Positions 19,340 through 32,145 of a DNA stretch of 64,000 bases are shown one piece after another; position 1 is the stretch's first letter; each line of letters opens with the position of its first letter. The DNA is from Dipteris shenzhenensis. Its lineage: Eukaryota; Polypodiophyta; Polypodiopsida; Gleicheniales. The notes below the pieces were generated by a model. That model was not told the DNA's origin and searched no databases. It saw only the letters and a list, made by a program, of their open reading frames with translations. The position numbers were made by a program, and so were the translations under genes. The stretch lies in the NCBI GenBank assembly GCA_047967505.1, contig CM106540.1. One strand, given 5' to 3'.

Positions 19340-21700
19340 ATGGCTTTGACTCCTCATGGATGTGGGGTGAGCCCAACTAAGAGGCAAAAACTGTCATTGC
19401 AACTATCTAGCCCTACCAAATTGAGTAGCCTTCTACTATACTAAAGATGCTAAATAGGAACGCCTTGCACGCTATGGCAAATCTATCATGGCATGATTTG
19501 TGGAGCTTAGAGGTAGCCAAGGAACTACTTCAAACTTATGAAGCACATAACCACAACATCAACATCCACAATAGGCGAGTACATTTGGACACATGGCTCT
19601 ATGCTGAAGTGTTTTAACTCACTCCAATGCCGATCGTGTTGTTGAAACGTACCCTAGTGTTGAGTGCGACACACTATAACAACATGTTTGCGGCAAAGAC
19701 CTTCCATCAATCATAGGGATACTTGATAGGCAAGGTCCTCAATGTCAAATGAAGCCCTTCTTTAGATTTCTAACGAAACACATTGGCTTGAAGAAGAGCC
19801 CCGGTTAGATTTCGAGAACGTATGTAGCGAAGTCCCTTAATCCCCCCCTGCTTTTTGCTGTATGAAGACAAGATATAGATAGGTTGGATCAAACTGCTCA
19901 CCAAGAAGTTCAACTCACTGCTTGAGAGTGTGTGCCTAAGGAGCCAAGCTCACTGCAAGCTCGAGCCACACTTATGCATGATCTAACACAGGTTGGGGTT
20001 GAGAGATGTAAAATGGCCAAAGGTGCCTCACTTGGAAGGTCAAACTCTATAATTTTTATTAACCAATGTACTGAGATCAATTGTTCACATTATAGGTGTC
20101 ATTGAGTTAAGGTGCAAAACAAGATCCTGTCGCATAGGACACAAAGGAAACTGAGCTGACAAGGCAGCAACGGCCTAAAAATTATACACAAAGGATCCCA
20201 TAGTACATAACAAATTTTAGTGCCATTCTCCAATTCATGCACAAGAGATTCCCCAGTTGCCGCCTCATCCATGACATGTGGTTTCAAGTGAGGGTATTCA
20301 CCCTTTTTTTTACTTTGAAGATATTGAAATTCCAAACACAATCACTACCAATTGGTAGCAGCTAAGAGAGACAGGGCTTGAGGTAGCACAAATAGTTCAA
20401 CATATTTCTACCAATTGGATCTCTCCAAAGGTTCTACTCTATGAGCAACAAGAACATAACTATTACTCCAAGAAACTTATAGATTTTAATGATGAGCTTC
20501 TCAAGCTTCTAAAGGAGTGGGAAAGGAGAGCAGATGAGAAACTTGCTCACATGTAGATGGTACACATGAAGCTCTTAATTGACCATGCGGCCTTGCTCCA
20601 TTAGTACAACAAAGCAATGGATTCTCTACGCACTACCCACAAGACCAATGCCTCTCAAAGGTAGCTCATGGTGCACTAGGAGGAGAGACTAAAGTCCATC
20701 AATAACGTAAAGGCATGTAGAGCAAAAATGAGAATGAGATACTTTAACAGCAGGTGGCAACTCTCCAAAAGATATAGGCATTAATTCAAGAGATTGATCA
20801 GCCCACGGAGCACCCAGGTATCCTCCCAAGTGAAAGGATGATGTGGATGCCACACAACAGGGTGGTTCAGCTCGAATGGCAAAGCATATGAATCAATCTA
20901 GTGCAGCCACAACAGCCCCCATGACAAGAGCATATAACTTGGTGGGAGAAGCAGAACGTTCAAGAAGAGTGGGAGATGATATTGAAGAGCAGACCACAAC
21001 CCATATTCTCCCTTCTATTGGATCTCGAGCTCCAATCACATATAGGTCCAAATTACATGAGGGTAACTCATTTTGATAAGGGCACATAGACTGAACGAGC
21101 CTTCTTGGATAAAGGCTTCAACCCAAAAAAGTAAGTGTCGGCTTATGAGTGGGCTACCACCTCATTCAACATGGCAAGTTTTTGGGCAAAGTCACTAAGA
21201 GATGGACATTTTTGAAGCTGAGCGCCCACTACATAATAAATATGATGCCTCCAATAATGGAGCAATTACTTGATATTTTGCACAACGATTACACTTGTAG
21301 AGCAATTACTTGGTACCACCTTGACTGAGGTAGGTACCTATTGTGAGCATATTATGACCATGTGTCAACCCTCCTATGAGAATTGGATGATGCCACCCAA
21401 CAATGTGATTTATAGATACACAAGAATTGGCTCTGTAGTGAGGGATTGTATAGATGCTTGGTAGAGCCAAGCCAGTAGACATATGGGGCATTTATCCTTG
21501 GCCGCTAGAGTCTATGACCGGTGGGCACTAGAGCAACAAACCATTGTTTATAGAAGCATTCACCCCGGGCTTGCACAACCTCCTTTATTCAATAAGTCTA
21601 AGTCTCAAGGATAGGTTGTGCTCATCAACACATTGGAGGCCATGCATAGGTCTTCTTTTGCACCAACTCTGAAGATACAAGCCCTGGGTGTTGGTGTAGC
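19340..21700 (+). pseudogene. Unrecognised coding relic downstream of Gypsy integrase
   Basis: Long stretches in the plus strand read as protein broken mainly by TAG/TAA/TGA. From 19340: MALTPHGCGVSPTKRQKLSL. From 19447: SWHDLWSLEVAKELLQTYEA, then an RRVHLDTWLYAEVF run and ATHYNNMFAAKTFHQS. Around 20430-20640: a charged helical, coiled-coil-like stretch (YYSKKLIDFNDELLKLLKEW). Around 21250-21480: MEQLLDILHNDYTCRAITWY and further reading. Most stops fit a CAG/CAA or TGG original. It occupies the place where some plant Gypsy lineages carry an extra ORF (env-like or unknown). I recognise no family. Confidence 0.5.
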
Positions 21701-21839
21701 AGCAACAGCCTCATCGCAAACGACATAGATGTAGTTTTGGCAGGTGATGTTCCACCAGCGTGCCTCCCTGGTTTGTACAAAGACTAGAATTAGTACAAGA
21801 AGAGTTGCAAGGTCATAGATCAAACTAAGACAATGGGAG

Positions 21840-22563
21840 TGTTAAGACTTGGGTTTACAAGGGACCAAGATAGCATGAATCGAGACCCTATGGGTAAGAG
21901 GCAAAATAATTTAGCCAACACCAATGGGCAAGTGGTGCACCTCCAGACTTCATGAAGATGCAAGGAGGTAGGAGCAAGTGTAGGCCAACCAACAAGAGAA
22001 GTCTAGTAGAGATTGATGAGGATGAGTTAGGAAGGTGGCTAGCTCGACCACCTCTATCTAGGCAGAGTATCTAAGTACATAGGCATAGAGTGTGAGTTGT
22101 AATAGTAATTTTGACTTGAACTAGTCTTGTCTTGTTGTGTAGAGTCCAGTTAGGTCGAGTCTAAGACGTTGTTGCTCATAGAGTCCTGAGACTAAGGCAA
22201 GGCAAGCAAGAGTGAGTGCGTGGGTATAGTGTTTTGGTTCTACACCTAAAAGCTGGTTGTATTGATTGAGGACTAATGGAACACCGTTTGAATAATTAAA
22301 TTGCCTCTATGTCTTCTACTCGTATTCCACTTAAGTAAACTATCACCAGTTTCCATATGGTTTGCTCACACAAAAAAAAAACCTCATCTGTTTTAGTATT
22401 TCACGTTGACATCTATTTCTACACTCTGAGTGGAGTAGGAAGCCCAAAAAAAGCAACCTTAGGACTGCGAGAGCGAGCATGTTCCACTTGAGCTGAGCAC
22501 ACACCTGCATCGAGTTGGGCATAGGGATCCTACTCAATCAGAGTGAGGAAAAGACCGTTGATA
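21840..22563 (+). repeat. Right LTR of the Gypsy element
   Basis: Begins TGTTAAGAC after CAATGGGAG and ends CGTTGATA. It aligns throughout with the left LTR. Confidence 0.75.
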
Positions 22564-24326
22564 GCATGCAAAGCTTGTAGTCAATGGCAAGATACAATGC
22601 ACATGCTGAAAGCATCCAAATGCATGGAAAATCCTTTTGAATAGTACAAGTGGCAAGCATCATCAACAAATAATCTTAAAGGATTACAACAACAACCTTT
22701 GCAACCTTATGCAAGGTAATAATAGAAAGAATTAATCTACATCAAAGTGTTCTAGAGAACGTAGTCAAAACACAATTAGCACATGCAATAAGACAAAAAG
22801 TGGCAATAGATCCAAAGGGGCAACATACAAGGACATAGCATCTAATCAGACAAATTGTTGCAATACATGCTAACAAAGGCAACTTGACAATAAAAATAAA
22901 GTTGACAAGTACCCAAGCCTACATTAGGGGGTAACAATAGCAAAGTAGTAACACAACACAAGCAACAATAATCGACAACAAACAAAAGAGCACCATTCAA
23001 CAAAGTGCAATAGTCAACAAAGTAGCATCAACCTACCACAAACCTACGTGTAATCAAAAAGAATTTTTGTCTGAATTCATGTGCATCATTATTTTGAGAG
23101 GAAATATAACTTGTGTAATATCAAAAAAATGTGGAAAGACCATAGCTTTTTTAGAGTTCTCAACAAGAATAAAAAGGTGTCCATCAATTCTATGAATATA
23201 TTTTTTAGTAAGCATGATGCAAAATTTTGTGTGTCTACATCACTCTTATTGAAATACCACGATGGTTGAAAAATATTTTACAAGGCACAAGATTATCTAG
23301 AGGTAAGATACAATGTGGAGGAAGGATGTAACATTTTTGGGGAGATCACGTGGTGGAAGCATGCCAAACATTCGAAATAATGAGGTGAGACACTCGTAAA
23401 ATTTTTATGTATCATTGGAAATATATTCACTTTAATGAGAAAGAGGAGAATGTCTTTTATACTCATTATAGGAAAATTTTAATTGCTCTATAGGTTACCC
23501 TATACAACACACTAAACAAAGCAAACATAGAAAAAAGTCACAAGCAAGGGCATTTGAGAAATTTGAACCAAAAGAGAGGGTACACAAGTACAAGATTAAA
23601 GATGCACATGAGTGTCTAGGATTGCTATGATGCGATCTGAATGTAAAGATATTCTAGGATCATGCTTGCAAAGTAGTGCCACCTAATGACCTTTTTGTAT
23701 TGTATTGATGTGTGGATGATATATTGAGTGGATTATTACGATGCTAGATTCCATCATGGTGTGTGTATGTTGAGTGCATGCTCCTTTATTTAAGTAACTA
23801 TATGGGATATGTTGCTTGTATATAGTAATAAAAAATGTAGAGATGTTTCTAGAAGCTAGAGATAAGAGCAAAAGTTTTAATGATTCAAATATCCGTATAA
23901 CTCATAGGTATGTGCTTCAACCAACATGGAAGGGATTGCTTGGTCTATTCTTAGAGGAATGTATACAAAAGCACAATTTCATTTGGACACTGGGAAACTA
24001 GCTACACAATAAGGATACCAGGGTGAAGAACATACCATAAAATTGTTGCACCATTTTGAGCTCATTATAATTTTGGTAAACAACTCAAGTACAACATCTT
24101 AAAAAATTTTGCAGCACCTCACCAATCATCATGAAGGGATCCAATTTACAATGTTTTTCTTAGTGTTGCTCTTTCTCCTTGGTTATAATGATGTCTTTTA
24201 CATGCTAGTGTTCAAAGTGGAGAGCCCATGTGATGAGCCTCAATATGTCCTTCTATGAAATCCCTTATGGCTACCTTTACCCTTTGGTTACTAAAGCAAT
24301 TGTAGAGGATCAATGATGAGGCCATT
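22564..24326. other. AT-rich DNA, no gene recognised
   Basis: Contains CAA-rich stretches (22620-23050). Frames of about 60 codons at 23081-23269 and 23816-24001 have no known motif. The sequence after 23590 is interrupted in every frame. Confidence 0.35.
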
Positions 24327-24475
24327 GTGGCATGTGGCAAGTGGCTATGGCTATTGCACCCTTGTGGCATTGTGGCATTGTGGCATGTGGCAAGTGGCTA
24401 TGGCTATTGCACCCTTGTGAGCGCTAATATGCACACACACACACACATGCGCGCGCGCTGCACACACACACACAC
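24327..24475. repeat. 53-bp tandem duplication and (CA)n/(CG)n microsatellite
   Basis: A 53-bp unit starting GTGGCATGTGGCAAGTGGC occurs at 24327 and 24380. It is followed by ACACAC-GCGCGC-ACACAC simple sequence at about 24431-24477. Confidence 0.8.
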
Positions 24476-24477
24476 AC

Positions 24478-26339
24478 TTTCTATCCTTACCCCCTGTCCT
24501 TATTTTCATCTATTTACACCTTCAATCCCCCTTCTCTCCCTATATCTTCTCTCTCTAGCTTCCTTAATCAAACCCACTTATGTAAACCGCTCCCTAACTA
24601 ACCCTTATCTAAACATTAACCACTTGGCCCCACTTTCTCTTCCTTTCTAGATGCATAGAAACTGCTATGGATTCCTTGCCCACGGCCCCAACTTTGCCCC
24701 CCACTCTGAAATTGTGTCTCATGACATTTGCGCTTCTACCACCTTCTGCATATGCTCACAAGATGCCCTTCCTAGACCACTCATCTTCCTTCTCCTTACC
24801 TTCCCTTCACACCCTCTGACTAGTGGCAAACCGACCTCCCTTCACTCTATATAATACTGATCACCCGCTGTGCCTACCATCCTCTGAGCTTCATCACCAT
24901 TGATTCACTCCTGCACTACTGGGCATCCATATTGCACCCCCTTGCCAACTTCCTCCACACCCCACCTCGACTCATTTCTCCCCTTCCTGCACGGCTCACT
25001 CTCTCCTACTCCTTGACTACCTATGATCTCTTTCCGTCTTGCTCCCTTCTCTACCTCACTCATTATGATAAATTCCATGGCCACCCACGGTCCAATACCA
25101 CGCACATGAGGGTGATGTTGCCCACTACTTATTGCTATGCTTGCTACCACCTAACCATCGCCCATACGATCCACAATGCTTCCATCTACCCCTCTCTGGC
25201 CTTCTCACTCTAGCAGTGCCTAATCCAATCGAATTTGTTGATTCGTTATACTTCCCTCATCCACGAGCTCAGGTTCTATTGGCCTTTTCTCATTTCCATC
25301 CTCCACATCCTCTTTCTTCCTTTACATGTGGCATTTTTTCCTTTTCTCCATTTATTTACTATTTTTTGGTTTAAACTCTTCGTATTAAGCTCCTCTTTCT
25401 CCCTGCATGAATTCTTTTCCTAACTACTTTAACTAATACCCCTCTCCCTAATCTATACCTCTATTACTATCTATTTGTTTTTAATCCTTAATCCAGTGTA
25501 TTGTTACATTTTCTTTTCAATTTCCTAACCTACCCTTCGGCCTCATAACTTTATGACTCTCTACTATTCTTTTAAAGTGATCTTGTTTAGTATTCCTTTA
25601 ATTAACTACCCCTTTAATTTTCACATTTAAATTCCTCCCCTCTCTTAATCTCTTACCTTTCTTTAATAATCATCAAATTATCTCTTTCCTATGTTCCCCT
25701 TTCATAATTATTTAGCCTTTTATCCATTTCTCTCCCCCTCGACCTTTATTTCTACCTACTTCCAACCGTCCTTAACCCTTTGTTTATTTTTACTGCTATC
25801 TATTTCTTTTTATCAACCTCTCTAATGTGACTTGTCCCCCTTTTGCCTCTTTTCAACATATTACTAACCCTTAATTATTAAAAATTTCATTATATTATAA
25901 GAATCTCTTTCACCTATAATTTTATAGGTTACCTTTATCTAACCTACTCATATGTTTTCATAAAGCTGGATAGGTTTTGTGTGGCTAAGTGTTAATTTTT
26001 ATTGTGACCTCGATAATAAGGGAGAGGTGTTTATGACACCTATCTTCCCAACTTAAATTTAAGCTGGTTCTCACCTGTCTTTCTTGTTAAATGGTGGCAG
26101 ATATGCAAACTCCCCTCTTCAATAAAAGTGACACTTGCTAAGACTTATCCAAGCTCTACTTTTTTGAAATTCATGCAAAATCATTTTTGCAAAAATACCC
26201 ACTACTTTGTTAACTTTTTTAGAATTATTACTAGGGGTTCACCTACTTGTTCAAAAAAAAAATTTAATGCAATAAGTTTCTCTTTCTAGTCCATTGTCTA
26301 GCTTCATTCTTTTGTCATTTCACTATGTGTTGTCAAGTC
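24478..26339. other. Pyrimidine-rich DNA, no gene recognised
   Basis: The plus strand is strongly C/T-rich. Open frames on it (24651-25423) are Leu/Ser/Pro-rich and reflect composition. I see no splice or protein signature. Confidence 0.4.
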
Positions 26340-26359
26340 CACACACACACTCACATTTT

Positions 26360-26429
<70 letters not shown>

Positions 26430-26439
26430 GCACATGCGT

Positions 26440-26527
<88 letters not shown>
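26340..26527. repeat. Compound microsatellite (CT)n(CA)n(CT)n
   Basis: (CT)n at about 26365-26393, (CA)n at 26393-26473 with a GCACATGCGTG interruption, and (CT)n at 26477-26527. Adjacent frames on both strands are products of the repeat. Confidence 0.9.
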
Positions 26528-26531
<4 letters not shown>

Positions 26532-27699
26532 ATTTCCTTGTCACACTCATACTTATGTGTCACAATAAATTTCTCTCGCTGGTATGATTTAATCTAATTT
26601 TCCCTTGTATTACTTTTGCCTTCCTCTAGACCTAATCTCTTTTGTATTGAAGTAGGTATTGTATTGAACTTCCCTTGTATATTTATTTTCTCTCTTTTGT
26701 CATACATAAGTGTATTAGCTCTTATATAATAGCTGCCTCGCTTACTTTTTCATTTATGAGTTTGAAATTAGTATTTGCTCTTTGGACACTCATAATATTT
26801 TAAACATTTGATTTAGAGTGCTCTAGTATATGCTTGATAATAATTAATGGACTTCTAGATAAAATGAGGACTAATTTTATGATTACTAGGCATAGTAAAA
26901 TGTGGGGTTGGATGGAATGGCAGTGGAGCCTTACTTATTTTGGAGGTAGCTTTGATTGGAAGGTTATCGTCCTCCTCACCTTGTATATCCTTGGCGACTT
27001 GGTGCTCTTGATAGCCTGCCGATATTCCTTGGCGGTGTTTCTATTTGCTTTAGGTCTCAATAGCTCTCCATTATGGCTTTTTATCATAGTGGTGCTGCCT
27101 TCTCGCGTTACTTGTGCTCTAGTTCTTTGCCTTGCTGCTTTCGTCTTGCTCGGCAACCTTCTTTGGTCACCATATTCTACCTCGACTTGAACAAGCCTAT
27201 GAGCGGACCACCCTTCTCATACAGCTTGCTACCTACGGTAGGTCATTATGGTCGATTGTCTCTCCAACGTTTGGAATGAACATATGGCATGAAAGCTAGC
27301 TATACACAGTGAGCTAGTGCGACTATGGTTTCTTGGTACCTCTTTGGTATTGCTCGACTATCGGTTTCTACCACTGAACTACCTTGCTTGTTATTGCAGT
27401 GTGTGCACCGTTTACTTCTCCTATTATCTACTAGCCTGCTCGTCGCTTTCATTCATGTACTTCCCACCGTTGATTTACACTCAGTCCCATTGCCTCCTCT
27501 TAACTCTTACTCGTGCCTGTAGCTCTTGTTAGTGGGTGGCTGAAGCTTGTGACACAACTGTCGATGTAGCTACCATACGCATTGCTTGGTCCTCTTTGTG
27601 TTGTTGGCTCCTATGCTAGCATTGGATGCAAAAAAGGCTAAAGCATATGAGTAATCTTTTCGCACAGAGGACGATAATGCATGCCTAAACCATATTGTC
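26528..27699. other. No gene recognised
   Basis: Frames up to 118 codons exist at 26834-27532 on both strands, with hydrophobic Leu/Cys-rich composition and no motif. Confidence 0.35.
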
Positions 27700-30320
27700 T
27701 TACAACCAAAGGAAAAGATATCATGGTACTATCATCATGAATCACATTAGTCATAGAACAAATCCCTTTGAAACTAGTAAAGTGGGAATGTGGGAATGTC
27801 TGGGTTCTTGCAAAGACAATGGAGGATCAAAGGCCTTCGACCAATGTAAACTTTTAGCCCTTAAAAAATTGACCTGCAAGGAGTCTCGATCATGCCATTC
27901 CAAGTGGGAAAGGATATGCTTCCAAGCAAATAACATTTTGGAGACCAAAGGGCAGCCTTTGATCCTGCCATCAATACAGGCAAGAAGAAAATCCCGCTCA
28001 GTTGGCTACTAATAACCAAAACTAGAGGCGTTGATTTGCAAAAGAAAATAACACATCATGGCAACCCAAGGCTGATATACTTGCATATATTGCAGCATCA
28101 TTTTCCCCTTATGAGCAAGGATGTGTACGTGAATGTTGAGAATATTTAAACCCCCATGCATCTTTGGCGAGTAGAGACATTTCACACTGAAAGCAATCTC
28201 AAATTTTCGGCCATGTTTGGATTGCCAAAAAGTTTCCATAATGGTTGACGTAAAGTGTGTAAGATCTCCCTTACCTACACCCAGTAAATAACATGCTGCA
28301 TTTTTGTGACAAAACCCAAAGCATGCATGGTCCATGAGATTAAATACCATTGATTTGAGTCAAAGGCCTTGGCAATGTCAACTTGCAAAAAAAGCACATC
28401 TTGCTCCGTGTATTTTGCATATTCTATCCCAACATAGGCATTTGCAATATTATTAGTGATATGCTTGCGAGGAACAAACCCATATTGAGCATGATGGAGG
28501 CCATCATGCAAGAATCTTTGATGTGATCAACCACGATTTTGGTTATGATCTTATAAATAGCTGGCATAAGAGTGATACGTCTCCAATTAGACAATGATTC
28601 ACATATTTGCTTCTTTGGAAGAAACTTGACAAGGTCTTTCTTCCATGAATCTGGCATTTGTTAGTTTTGCCAAGCACCATTCATATGCAGTAAAGTAGAC
28701 TTGAGGATATCCCCATATGCAAGGAAAATTTCAACAATGAGACCATCCCATCCTGGAGATTTCCATCTCCCACTGGATTTTATTGCTTCAGATAGCTCCC
28801 TTTCAATATAAAAGGTTCCTCTAGCTCCAAAGCTCGTGCATGAGAAACAATGGGAAAGACATGCTGCAAAAGCTGTTGTCATGAACACAAACCTTCTTGC
28901 GAAGGGAGTTTTGCAAGCCCAAACTTTCGAGCAAAGTAAGTGACTGAAGCTATAGCAAGTTGTGATCAAGAGAAATTCCAACAACCACCAAGCATAAGGA
29001 CTCAACAAATGATTGCAAATTGCCTCTTGTAATGTAGGCCTTTGAAAAATTGTTTTGAAGAACAAACTTTATGTGAAAAATCCATTTGCCTTGATCGTGT
29101 CTCCCATTTAGTAATTTTTCTATGATTATTGCATTGCAAATAGTGTTTAGCCTGGCATAAAGACATGTTTCCTTCCAAAGAAAAAGGCAAAAAATGACTA
29201 ATCTTAGTCAATGTTTGGCAAGTGTTTTTGGCTTGAGCAACAGTGTCCCTCAAACTTTTCATGTAGTTCTTGCCAAAATCACAAATGACTACTTGAATTC
29301 TAGGGACAAAAGCATCTCATGCATAAAGGCCAACATATGAGTATTACGAAAGGTGTTATGTCCCTGTTGTGGGGCATTATTAAAATCTCCACAAATGAAG
29401 GCATGATGTCTCTAGGGACACCATTTGCATAGCGTCCCATATTAAACCTCTATTGCACGAGGATTAAGGTGCATACACAAAGGCAAATTCAATTATCTCT
29501 CCTTGGATAAGACACTGTACAACAATCCATTTGCCTTTGTTATCATTAAGAGCAACAACTGGTGGCTGAAGATCTTCACCAAAAGGATTAGACCCGAGAA
29601 AGAGTGCTCTCATACCCAGCAAAATGACCTTGGCATCCCACAAACACATGTTGATAATGTTCTTGCAAAGCCACTATATTTGGCTGCAATTGATTTAGAT
29701 ACACCCATACAAGGTTCTATACATAAACCCTGGACATTAAGTGTCAAGAATTTGATTTGTGATAGCATATTTATAGTTTATGTACATGTCATATCATCCA
29801 AAAATAAGAAAGTCAGGCTTGCATAGCCTCCTTCCGATTTGAGATGAGATCTTGACAAGGAGGTGTAGCCTGATGGAGCTAGGCATCAAACCAACAACTT
29901 CTTCTTTTGGAAACAAAGTACGGCTTGCTCTGTCACATAGTAGCCCATGTAATGCCAATTCCATATTTTTTTGCTGGAGTCTAACCATTTGAAAACGAGG
30001 CATTCCAAGCCCTAGGAGGTAGATGTGTCCTAGCTGAGACCATCCATATGGTAGTCTACAAGGATTCATTGGTATTTTAATCCTTGAGCTTGAGATGAGG
30101 TGCATAAGGCAAAACTCTAGATGCATTTCCACTTGAATTAAGTTGTGACTTTCCCTTGTCTTGTGCTGTAGGAGGTGTTTTAACATCTTTATATTTGGAC
30201 ATCGAAGGGTCAGGGGCATCCTTGTTCTGCACTAGAGGAGGCATGGTATCTGGTGGCATTTTGTGCAATACCAATGGACACTGTGAAGCCATATGTCCAA
30301 ACTTTTGAAAGTACACTTCT
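27700..30320 (-). pseudogene. LINE copy B (degenerate ORF1 end and ORF2)
   Basis: Reading the minus strand from 30320 downward, the order is: a zinc-knuckle tail (FGHMASQCP, as in copy C's ORF1), an endonuclease segment (VVALNDNKGKWIVVQCLIQG with EIIEFAFVYAP, 29464-29649), RT fingers (RELSEAIKSSGRWKSPGWDG, 28661-29065), a palm segment (LLPAIYKI-like at 28500-28650, then QVDIAKAFDSNQWYLIS), and the C-terminal region (HGGLNILNIHVHILAHKGKM; WKHILSHLEWHDRDSL). The segment with the YADD catalytic box is deleted between VIYWV and TIMETFWQSKHGRK. Frames are broken throughout. It is the same family as copies A and C. Confidence 0.8.
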
Positions 30321-30321
30321 C

Positions 30322-32145
30322 ATGCTTTTCAAAAAAATTGTGAGATGTGTGGCATGGAGAGAACCACTCTGAAAAATCATGTTCAAAATGGTGTTGCTAA
30401 GAAGATGAATCGCACCATACAAGAAAGGAATCATAGCATGCTTTCTAATGCAGGCATTCCACATGGATTTGGGGCTGATGTTGTTAAGACAGTGTTTCAT
30501 TTGATCAATAGATCACCTAATAAACCATTAAATGGAAAGGCCCTTGAAGAGGTGTGGTCAAGAAATCCACCTTCTTATGAGTATCTACGCATGTTTGGCT
30601 GTGAGGCCTATGTGCATATACCTAACGAGAAAAGTAGCAAGCTTTGTACAAAATCAAGGAAATGCATTTTTCTTGGGATGGCGATTCAAGAGTAATGGGA
30701 TAGCGAGTATGGGATCCAGAGGCCAGGAAGACTGCATCCATGACATTATCTTTAATGTGGAAAAGATGCATAAATAACTAGTGAGGACTGTTGAGATATG
30801 AAAAGTGGTTTTTCAAGAGGATGGATAGCCACCATATGAGCCACATGATGACATGCTCCACATGATGCAGGGCATGGACAGCCAAAAAACAAGTGTTGAG
30901 ATGGACTACAAGAGTCTCACGTCCTTGAGAGAGATTTACTCCACCGTCTCTTGATTATGTCATGTTGATAAATTGTGGTGAGCCTTTGTGTTATATAGAC
31001 ACTATGCCTAGAGATGACTGGCATAAGTAGGAGAAGGCTATGAACTCAGAGGTGGACACTTTGATGAAAAATGCAACTTGGGAGTTGGTTCTATTGCCTA
31101 AATATAAAAATGCATTACCATGCATATGGGTATATAAGTTGAAGATGTCTCCAACATGTTCATTGCTTAAGTATAAGGCAAGGTTGGTAGCCAAGGGCTT
31201 TAAGAAAGAGAAGGGCATTGACTTTGATGATATTTTTGTGCCAGTGGTGAAAATGACTACCCTTAGTATAGTGCTTGCATTGATTGCCAAAGAGGACATG
31301 GAAATTGTATATATGGATGCTAAGACATCTTTTCTACATGGGGATCTTCATGAGGAAATTTCTATGTAGCAGCCAGAGGGGTTTGTTGTACAAGGCGGAT
31401 GGTATGTAAGCTTCAAAAAAGTCTTTATGGACTGAAGCAGGCTCCAAGGGAGTGGTACCATATGTTGATGCATTTATGCAGTCCCAAGTATATACACAGA
31501 TGAGACAGATCATTTTGATTCTTTAAGTGAATGACATGCTTATAGCTAGGAAATCTACCATGGATGTGGATGCTTTGAAGAAACGGTTGCATGAGCCCTT
31601 TGACATGAAGGATTTGGGAGATGCAAGATATATTCTCAGCATGAGAATTGCTAGGGACAGAAGCAAGAAACTTCCCTATCTATCTCAGAAGGAGTACATT
31701 CTCAAGATACTTGAGCATTTCCATATGGAGAGGGGAAAGTCCATAAGTTCCCCATCGCCTCCATATGTGAAACTCATCCAAGAGGACAATTCCAAGACAG
31801 ATGAGGAGAGGGATGAAATGGAAAAGATACCATATTCATATGCATGTGGTTGCTTGATATATGCTATGGTAGCTATACGCCCAGACATTGCTTTTGCAGT
31901 AGGAGTGGTTAGTAGGTATATCGCAAATCCTGGCAAGAAGCATTGGGGGGCAGTGAAGTGTATCGTGAGATACTTGAATGGTATAAGGGATATGTGTATT
32001 TGTTTTGGGAGGAAGGATACATTTGTTGTCCTTGGTTATGTGGATGGAGACTTTGCATAGACTCCAGGAAGTCTACGACAAGATATGTTTTCATATTCAT
32101 TGGAGGTGCAGTTTCATGGAGACCCATGGTGCTCTAAGACCTCTC
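30322..32145 (+). pseudogene. Copia pol relic (integrase end, RT, start of RNase H)
   Basis: 30345-30695 reads NHVQNGVAKKMNRTIQERNH, the NGVAERKNRT-type box that carries the third catalytic residue (Glu) of integrase, here read as AKKMNRT with the Glu changed. It continues through LINRSPNKPLNGKALEEVW and FGCEAYVHIP. RT follows at 31040-31369 (KARLVAKGFKKEKGIDFDD; YMDAKTSFLHGDL). The YVDD box at about 31520 has decayed (stop then VNDMLIA). 31527-32060 covers the RT connection (KEYILKILEHFHMERGK; ACGCLIYAMVAIRPDIAFAV) into the first RNase H strand (VDGDFA). No LTR is visible at either end. It starts exactly where LINE B ends, in opposite orientation. Confidence 0.78.

Larger units (their letters stand above)
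13491..22563 (+). mobile_element. Degenerate Ty3/Gypsy LTR retrotransposon
   Basis: LTRs of 748 bp (13491-14238) and 724 bp (21840-22563) flank a gag-protease-RT-integrase order on the plus strand, which is the Ty3/Gypsy order. Flanks are GCACG and GCATG, a 5-bp target duplication with one C/T change. The sequence after the left LTR, TTTGGAAATCCTGCTGGGGA, resembles a decayed primer-binding site of the tRNA-Asp type (TGGCGCCGTTGCCGGGGA) known from plant Athila-like elements. A purine tract (CAATGGGAG) precedes the right LTR. All ORFs are broken. About 2.8 kb separates integrase from the right LTR and holds an unrecognised coding relic. The LTRs are clearly diverged, so insertion is old. Confidence 0.82.

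Noticed and set aside
24327-25423. Series of plus-strand ORFs with hydrophobic Leu/Ser content
   Set aside because: C/T-rich DNA yields such frames; no start context, motif or conservation evidence.
26294-26597. Overlapping ORFs on both strands made of Ser-Leu, Thr-His and Arg-Glu repeats
   Set aside because: They are direct translations of the (CT)n/(CA)n microsatellite and open in several phases at once.
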